Origin: Ascidiaceihabitans sp. | Lineage (GTDB): Bacteria > Pseudomonadota > Alphaproteobacteria > Rhodobacterales > Rhodobacteraceae | Direction: 5' to 3' | NCBI GenBank assembly: GCA_023301665.1 | Contig: JALZUL010000207.1 | Location: forward strand, 1-10,402 | Length of the DNA stretch: 10,402 bases | Part shown: positions 6,365 through 10,402 of the stretch, piece after piece | Position numbering within the stretch: the first letter of the stretch is position 1 | Layout of the letters: each line of letters opens with the position of its first letter | The notes under the pieces: generated by a model | The model's database searches: none | Told to the model about the DNA's origin: nothing | The model's input: only the letters and a program-made list of their open reading frames with translations | Position numbers and translations under genes: made by a program

Positions 6365-7117
6365 ATGCCAGACGCACAATACTTAGACACGCCGCAAGGC
6401 CGCCGCATTGCTTACCATCGCTTTGAGGGCACAGGCCCTTGGTTGGTGTTTTTGGGCGGTTTAAAGTCCGATATGGAGGGGACAAAAGCCATCCATTTGC
6501 AAGAATGGGCGCGTGCACGGGGGCAAGCATTTCTGCGCTTTGATTATTCGGGGCATGGCATCAGTTCGGGCACCTTTGAAGAGGGGTGTATCGGTGATTG
6601 GGCCGAAGACACCTTTGAAGCGATCAATGCATTGACGAGCGGTCAGGTTTTGCTGGTCGGCTCTAGCATGGGGGGATGGCAATCGCTGTTGTTTGCCCGC
6701 GACCATTCTGAGCGTGTTGCCGGCTTGGTGACGATTGCTGCGGCCCCTGATTTTACCGAAGACGGGTATTGGGCGTCGTTTACGGACGCCCAAAAAGAGA
6801 AATTAGAGGTCGAGGGGAAGGTTGAGATCCCTTCGGATTACATGGAGCCATACATTATTTCCAAACGCATGATCGTGGATGGGCGCAAACAGTTGGTGCT
6901 GCGCAGCCCGTTAGATTTGCCGTTTCCTGTGCGGATGTTGCAAGGCACTGCGGACACTGCTGTGAGCACAGAGCGTGCGGTGACCTTGCTTGAGCATGCG
7001 ACCAGCCCTGACATGCGCCTGACCTTGGTCAAGGATGCAGACCACCGTTTCTCTGACGGGCCATGTCTGGGCATGATCGAAGACGCAATTGTCGATGTCT
7101 TAGGAGAAGGCAGGTGA
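6365..7117 (+). CDS. Soluble alpha/beta hydrolase, ABHD10-like
   Basis: This is a 250-residue cytosolic serine hydrolase. It begins with a TPQGRRIAYHRFEGTGPWLVFLGGLKSDMEGTKA-type N-terminus (8-41), and FDYSGHGISSG (59-69) is the classic loop after beta-strand 4. The nucleophile elbow is GSSMGG with Ser101. The catalytic acid is Asp197 in QGTADTAVS and the base is His227 in DADHRFS, so the triad is complete. This motif set resembles the ABHD10 group of bacterial and mitochondrial esterases, known in animals as acyl-protein thioesterases and acyl-glucuronide deglucuronidases. The bacterial substrate is unknown. The start ATG 6365 has AAAAGGGA just upstream. A TTG at 6341 in frame is unlikely. 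It is the first gene of the plus-strand cluster, and its stop TGA lies within the GTGA that starts the next gene, so translation is coupled. No signal peptide is seen. Confidence 0.9.
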   Translation: MPDAQYLDTPQGRRIAYHRFEGTGPWLVFLGGLKSDMEGTKAIHLQEWARARGQAFLRFDYSGHGISSGTFEEGCIGDWAEDTFEAINALTSGQVLLVGSSMGGWQSLLFARDHSERVAGLVTIAAAPDFTEDGYWASFTDAQKEKLEVEGKVEIPSDYMEPYIISKRMIVDGRKQLVLRSPLDLPFPVRMLQGTADTAVSTERAVTLLEHATSPDMRLTLVKDADHRFSDGPCLGMIEDAIVDVLGEGR

Positions 7118-8094
7118 GAGCCTTTGGCAAACTCGTCGGGCGCGTCTTATTGGCGCTGATCGTAGTTTGTATCGCGCTGTGGTACTTTGGTCCTTATGAG
7201 GACGTCAGTTTTGAGACGGCATTTGATGAGAGCCAATTGGACGAAGGGGTGCAAGCCTATCTAGACGGTCGCGAGGCGCAGGTGCTGGACATTAGAGTGG
7301 ACAGCCATAAGCGGGTTATCTGGGCTGGTGCGGCGGAACTCAAAACGCCGATGTCTGTGGTTTATTTACATGGTTTTTCAGCCAGTTCGCAAGAAATCCG
7401 GCCTGTTCCCGATGATGTGGCCACAGCTTTAGGGGCCAATTTGGTCTTTACGCGGTTCCAAGGGCACGGACGTGACAGCGATGCGATGGGTGAAAGCAGC
7501 GTGACCGGTTGGATGGCAGACACTGTTGAGGCCTTGGCGGTTGCACGTCGGGTGGGGGAAAAAGTGTTGGTGATCGCGACATCAACAGGCGGCACATTGG
7601 CTGCTATGGCATTGAGTGAGCCCGCGTTGCAAAAGGACGTTGTTGGTGTGGTCTTTGTATCCCCCAATTTTGCGATCAGCAATCCGGCTGCACCTTTGTT
7701 GACCTTGCCGGCGGCGCGGTATTGGTTGCCTTTGGTGTTTGGTGAGACGCGTTCTTTTGAGCCGATGAACGAAGCTCAAGCGCGTCACTGGACGACGCGG
7801 TATCCAAGCGTGGCGTTGTTCCCGATGGCGGCTGCGGTAAAGGCGGCTGGGCTGGTGGATTACTCAACCGTAAAAATACCCGCGCTGTTTCATTACGCAG
7901 AAAATGACAGTGTTGTGCGCGCAGATGTGACACAACGGGTGGCGGCGCAATGGGGTGGGCCAATTGTAACCCTGCGACCACAATTGGGGCAGGGGGATGA
8001 CCCGTCGGCGCATGTGATTGCTGGTGATATTACGGCACCTTCACAGACGGCACGCAGTGTCGCCGCAATTTTGGAATGGTTTGGAGAGATTTGA
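7114..8094 (+). CDS. Membrane-anchored alpha/beta hydrolase (GTG start)
   Basis: This is a 326-residue protein. Residues 7-24 (LVGRVLLALIVVCIALWY) form a single N-terminal membrane segment, after which the body probably faces the periplasm. The hydrolase core begins at VVYLHGFSASSQE (82-94, oxyanion HG). TRFQGHGRDSDAMG (113-126) is the strand-4 loop, and the nucleophile elbow is ATSTGG with Ser157. Asp265 (YAENDSVV) and His300 (DDPSAHVIAG) complete the triad, and the protein ends after an EWFGEI helix. The start is GTG 7114, inside the overlap GTGA with the preceding stop, because AGGAG lies at the right distance (7101-7105) and the membrane helix then starts at residue 7. A longer in-frame start at 7063 would add 17 arginine-rich residues read from the preceding gene and is rejected. 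Lipase/esterase activity is likely from the fold and the substrate is unknown. Its function may be linked to the other cluster members. Confidence 0.88.
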   Translation: MRAFGKLVGRVLLALIVVCIALWYFGPYEDVSFETAFDESQLDEGVQAYLDGREAQVLDIRVDSHKRVIWAGAAELKTPMSVVYLHGFSASSQEIRPVPDDVATALGANLVFTRFQGHGRDSDAMGESSVTGWMADTVEALAVARRVGEKVLVIATSTGGTLAAMALSEPALQKDVVGVVFVSPNFAISNPAAPLLTLPAARYWLPLVFGETRSFEPMNEAQARHWTTRYPSVALFPMAAAVKAAGLVDYSTVKIPALFHYAENDSVVRADVTQRVAAQWGGPIVTLRPQLGQGDDPSAHVIAGDITAPSQTARSVAAILEWFGEI

Positions 8095-8525
8095 TGATGC
8101 AACAGCGGGTCAGCCTGATCACCTTGGGGGTAAAAGATATGGCCAAATCAGCGGCTTTTTATGAGGCGCTGGGCTGGGCACGAGTGGACAGCCCTGACGG
8201 GGTGATCGCTTTTGATTTGATCGGGCAAACTTTGGGGCTTTACCCATTGGCTGATCTTGCAAGCGATCTTGGCATACCGGTTGATGAGCTTGGCGCTGGG
8301 CGGATGACCCTTGGGTACAACACCACCGAAAAAGCGGATGTTGCGCCAATCATTGCTAAAGCGGAAAGGGCGGGAGGGCGTGTGCTGAAACCGGCTCAGG
8401 ATGTCTTTTGGGGCGGGCATCACGGGTACTTTGCCGATCCTGATGGGCATATTTGGGAGGTGGCGCACAACCCGTTTAGTCCGCTTGGTCCAAAGGGCGA
8501 ATTTCAATGGAACGGGGTCGCCTAA
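8094..8525 (+). CDS. VOC superfamily (glyoxalase-fold) protein
   Basis: This is a 143-residue protein of the vicinal-oxygen-chelate superfamily (glyoxalase I, fosfomycin/bleomycin resistance, extradiol dioxygenases), built from two beta-alpha-beta-beta-beta modules. SLITLGVKDMAKSAAFYEALGW (7-28) is the first module. GYFADPDGHIWEVAHNPF (111-128) is the end of the second, with a possible metal ligand Glu122. The position that is usually His at the first strand (HxTLxVxD) reads Leu-Ile-Thr, so a standard two-His/Glu metal site is not evident, and this member may bind a ligand or be a different lyase. The start is placed at ATG 8094, whose A is the last base of the preceding stop (TGATG) and which has GGAGAG five bases before it. 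A second ATG follows at once at 8097. The stop abuts the next gene directly. No specific substrate can be assigned. Confidence 0.85.
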   Translation: MMQQRVSLITLGVKDMAKSAAFYEALGWARVDSPDGVIAFDLIGQTLGLYPLADLASDLGIPVDELGAGRMTLGYNTTEKADVAPIIAKAERAGGRVLKPAQDVFWGGHHGYFADPDGHIWEVAHNPFSPLGPKGEFQWNGVA

Positions 8526-9167
8526 ATGCGCCAGCCGCGCAGTATGTGGAGTTTGGAAACCTTAGGGCGTGAACGCCTGTCTAAACACTTTTTCATGCGC
8601 GACTTTATGTATTCTGAAATCAACGGGTTTCACGGCGTGCCTAATGTGCCGGAAAATCCGAGCTTGGTGTTGGAACATGGGCGAAAGTTCTGCACGCAGC
8701 TGCTTGACCCACTCGAAGAAACCTTTGGACGGGTGGCTGTGCGATCGGGATACCGCTCACCACAGCTGAACGCTTATGGGAACGAGAACAAGCTTAATTG
8801 CGCGCGCAATGACAACCCCGTGGAGTGCCATATTTGGGACCTCTATCAGGGGGAGAAAGCCGTTGCAGGCGCGAGCGTGGTTGTCCCATGGTTTGCCGAT
8901 CAATACGCCGATGGCCGTGATTGGCAAGATTTAGCGTGGTGGATCCATGATCATCTGCCCTATTCGGAAATGTGGTTTTTCCCAAAATTATGCGCGTTTA
9001 ACCTGTCGTGGCGGCCCCAGCCGTGGCGCAAAATCGCAAGCTATATTGCGCCCAAGGGCACGTTGTTGGCACGCGGGGCGCAACCAGATGAGCGGTTGGC
9101 ACAGCGCCAGCGGAGATATGCGGATTTTCCGATGTTCCGTGGGCATGTGCCGCCACGGTTGCCTTGA
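8526..9167 (+). CDS. Uncharacterised protein resembling M15/DD-peptidase fold
   Basis: This is a 213-residue protein of no securely recognised family. It shows the architecture seen at the start of M15-type peptidases and phage L-alanyl-D-glutamate endopeptidases: RLSKHFFMRDFMYSE (17-31), a helix with VLEHGRKFCTQLLDPLEETFG (48-68), then VRSGYRSPQLN (72-82) and a possible first zinc site at His102-Ile-Trp-Asp105. The C-terminal half holds YSEMWFFPKLCAFNLSW (146-162), where peptidases usually have a second zinc histidine, but here there is none at the expected place. His141 and His143 (WWIHDHLP) are alternative ligands. There is no signal peptide, so it would be cytosolic unless exported otherwise. 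It starts on the base after the VOC stop (TAAATG) and is therefore part of the coupled cluster. A peptidoglycan-hydrolase role is inference only. It could be a non-catalytic relative of that fold. Confidence 0.7.
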   Translation: MRQPRSMWSLETLGRERLSKHFFMRDFMYSEINGFHGVPNVPENPSLVLEHGRKFCTQLLDPLEETFGRVAVRSGYRSPQLNAYGNENKLNCARNDNPVECHIWDLYQGEKAVAGASVVVPWFADQYADGRDWQDLAWWIHDHLPYSEMWFFPKLCAFNLSWRPQPWRKIASYIAPKGTLLARGAQPDERLAQRQRRYADFPMFRGHVPPRLP

Positions 9168-9225
9168 CGCCACCCACGCCTGCGGGCATGAGCGGGGCAT
9201 GTAAGACAGATCGTTGGGGGACGAT

Positions 9226-9942
9226 ATGGCTATGGCCGAACCATTGGTTTTTTTGCCGCCGATGTTATGCGACGGGCGGGTATTTGCGCCACAGATCGCG
9301 GAATTGTCGCGCGAGCGGGCGGTGACGGTGGCACCCGTCAATGCATCGCAGCGCGTTGAGGAAGTGGCCTCGTCGTTGCTTGATATCCTGCCGCCGAAAT
9401 TTGCTTTGGCGGGGATGGGGTATGGGGGCATTGTGGCGATGGAACTGGTGCGCCGTGCGCCCAAACGCGTGACGCGGTTGGCGTTGATGGATACCTCGCC
9501 CCTCGCGGAGACGCCGCATCAGGCCAGTGACCGTGAGCCGCAGATTATGGCGGCCAAGACGGGGCGGTTTGAAAATGTAATCGGGCAGGTGTTGGGGCAA
9601 GATATCCTTGCCGATACCCCCGAAAAGCCGCGCATTGCCGCGACGCTGCGCGAGATGGCGCGCGCCTTGGGGGCGGATGTGTTCGTGGCCCAAGCGCGCG
9701 CGATGCAACGCCGCAAAGATCAGACGGCGGCGTTGATGAAGCTGGAGCAGCCAGTTTTGGTATTATGTGGCGCGGATGATCCGGTGATGCCGGTCAAGCG
9801 GCACGAGGTGATGGCCGAATTGATCAGCAATGCCACATTGGTGGTGGTGCCGGATGCGGGGCATTTGCCGACCCTTGAGCAACCCAACGCCGTAACCGAC
9901 GCGCTGCGCGATTGGTTGGGGTCGGCTTTGGTGTTGCGGTAG
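9226..9942 (+). CDS. Alpha/beta hydrolase homologue lacking the catalytic serine
   Basis: This is a 238-residue protein with a normal alpha/beta hydrolase layout: PLVFLPPMLCDGRVFAPQI at the N-terminus, the strand-5 elbow LAGMGYGGIVAMEL (61-74), LVRRAPKRVTRLALMDTSPLAE, a helical cap, GADDPVMP with Asp184/Asp185, and PDAGHLPTLEQP with His213. The elbow should read G-x-S-x-G-G. Here it is GMGYGG, with Gly65 (codon GGG, 9418-9420) where the nucleophilic serine belongs, while the acid and histidine remain. So it may be a non-hydrolytic relative, or may use a different chemistry, or the base could be an error. The start is ATG 9226 after GGGGGA (9216-9221). ATG 9232 and TTG 9214 are alternatives. 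It follows the M15-like gene after 58 bases that include a near-tandem GCGGGCATG/GCGGGGCATG, and it may belong to the same transcript. Confidence 0.85.
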   Translation: MAMAEPLVFLPPMLCDGRVFAPQIAELSRERAVTVAPVNASQRVEEVASSLLDILPPKFALAGMGYGGIVAMELVRRAPKRVTRLALMDTSPLAETPHQASDREPQIMAAKTGRFENVIGQVLGQDILADTPEKPRIAATLREMARALGADVFVAQARAMQRRKDQTAALMKLEQPVLVLCGADDPVMPVKRHEVMAELISNATLVVVPDAGHLPTLEQPNAVTDALRDWLGSALVLR

Positions 9943-9950
9943 ATCGCGGG

Positions 9951-9992
9951 CGGTTTTGACGCGAGGGTGGGGGTGTTTTCCCCACCCAACCG
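9951..9992. terminator. Hairpin between convergent hydrolase and phaZ genes
   Basis: GGGTGGGG at 9965-9972 pairs perfectly with CCCCACCC at 9980-9987 around a 7-base loop. An outer CGGTT (9951-9955) can also pair with AACCG (9988-9992), with a 9-base bulge. The stem lies between the stops of two convergent genes (9942 and 9994). Neither strand has a T-run directly after it, so efficiency as an intrinsic terminator is doubtful. Confidence 0.4.
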
Positions 9993-9993
9993 A

Positions 9994-10402
9994 TTATTTC
10001 GCCGCAGCGCGTTTGGTTGTCGCTTTGCGCTTGGTTGCCGCTTTTGGTTTGCTGCAATTGTCTTCGATGAACTGCAGGACCAGTGGGCGGATGTTGTTGC
10101 GCCAGCTGCCGCCGGCGAAGATGCCGTAGTGTCCGGCGCCGGGTTCGACGTGGTTGGCTTTTTTGCTGTCGGGAAGGCCTGTGAGCAGGTCGAGTGCTGC
10201 GAGGCATTGGCCGGGGGCCGAAATGTCGTCTTTTTCGCCTTCGACGATCTTGACCGCGACGGTGGTGATTTTGCTGAAATCGACCTTATGGCCATCCACA
10301 ACAAATTCGTTTTTGGCGATTTCGCGGTTTTTAAAGATGCGCTGCACGGTTGAGAGGTAGAACTCGGCCGTCATGTCCATCACGGCGAGGTATTCATCAT
10401 AA
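9994..10402 (-). CDS. phaZ: Intracellular polyhydroxyalkanoate depolymerase, C-terminal part
   Basis: PhaZ hydrolyses stored poly-3-hydroxybutyrate in cytoplasmic granules to 3-hydroxybutyrate monomers and oligomers. Only the last 136 or so residues are in the window, and the frame stays open to the right edge (YDEYLAVMDMTAEFYL is read there), so the start lies beyond 10402. Diagnostic C-terminal segments of the PHB_depo_C family are DEYLAVMDMTAEFYL, KVDFSKITTVAVKIVEGEKDDIS (holding the catalytic Asp), and EPGAGHYGIFAGGSWRNNI, with the catalytic His in GHYGIF. The nucleophile serine lies in the missing part. After the domain ends near LQFIEDN come about 18 residues rich in Lys, Arg, Ala and Thr (SKPKAATKRKATTKRAAAK). 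The gene is convergent with the hydrolase cluster. A GTG at 10381-10383 lies inside the conserved domain and is not the start. Confidence 0.93.
   Translation of the reverse strand, partial: YDEYLAVMDMTAEFYLSTVQRIFKNREIAKNEFVVDGHKVDFSKITTVAVKIVEGEKDDISAPGQCLAALDLLTGLPDSKKANHVEPGAGHYGIFAGGSWRNNIRPLVLQFIEDNCSKPKAATKRKATTKRAAAK

Noticed and set aside
7063..7113. Upstream extension of the second hydrolase
   Set aside because: The extra 17 residues come from the preceding hydrolase gene in another frame. GTG 7114 has AGGAG at the right distance and the membrane helix follows directly.
9168..9225. Near-tandem GCGGGCATG / GCGGGGCATG as a possible operator
   Set aside because: It is short and imperfect in a G-rich context and is more likely chance than a binding site.
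1..10402. Phage, transposon, CRISPR, defence or toxin-antitoxin system
   Set aside because: No transposase, integrase, regular repeats, attachment sites or recognised defence domains appear on either strand. The M15-like protein alone does not indicate a prophage.

Overview
The window reads as the chromosome of an alphaproteobacterium, most likely a Rhodobacterales (Roseobacter-group) species. This is inferred from the style of the proteins (for example the MNCPCH form of ThrRS, the short CxxC ArsC-like protein, and the small secreted protein with a YPYHGK...CPAGLQP...CCG core), from a moderate G+C content, and from the gene neighbours. No database search was possible, so the genus is not claimed. 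Nearly all of the DNA is coding, with genes packed on both strands and no sign of a phage, insertion sequence, CRISPR array, tRNA or rRNA.

Layout: (1) 2-1125, plus strand: the 3' part of thymidylate synthase (thyA), overlapping by one base with dihydrofolate reductase (folA). Together they form the classic dTMP/tetrahydrofolate pair. (2) 1126-1352: a non-coding gap with short palindromes, followed by a small exported cysteine-containing protein (1353-1646). A strong hairpin terminator (1696-1736) sits tail-to-tail between it and a minus-strand cold-shock protein gene (1735-1941). (3) 2124-2438, plus strand: an ArsC/Spx-fold thioredoxin-like protein, whose stop codon overlaps the stop codon of the convergent minus-strand tRNA methyltransferase gene trmL (2435-2908). 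(4) 2989-4935, minus strand: threonyl-tRNA synthetase (thrS), preceded by a 121-base leader. Upstream of it on the same strand is an MFS drug/metabolite exporter (5057-6223).

(5) 6365-9942, plus strand: a tightly packed cluster. It holds a soluble ABHD10-like alpha/beta hydrolase, a membrane-anchored alpha/beta hydrolase starting with GTG inside the previous stop (GTGA), a VOC (glyoxalase-fold) protein starting in TGATG, and a protein resembling M15/DD-peptidases that starts directly after the VOC stop. After a 58-base gap comes a third alpha/beta hydrolase whose nucleophile elbow reads GMGYGG, with glycine where the catalytic serine should be. (6) 9994-10402, minus strand: the C-terminal part of an intracellular polyhydroxyalkanoate depolymerase (phaZ) with a lysine/alanine-rich tail, convergent with the cluster and separated from it by a hairpin.

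Most of this is housekeeping or ordinary accessory content. The items most worth a second look are the serine-less hydrolase at the end of the plus-strand cluster, the coupled hydrolase/VOC/M15-like cluster of unknown purpose, the M15-like protein with altered metal-site motifs, the small exported cysteine protein, and the basic tail of PhaZ. I did not find convincing evidence for a wholly new multi-gene system. The coupled cluster is the best candidate.
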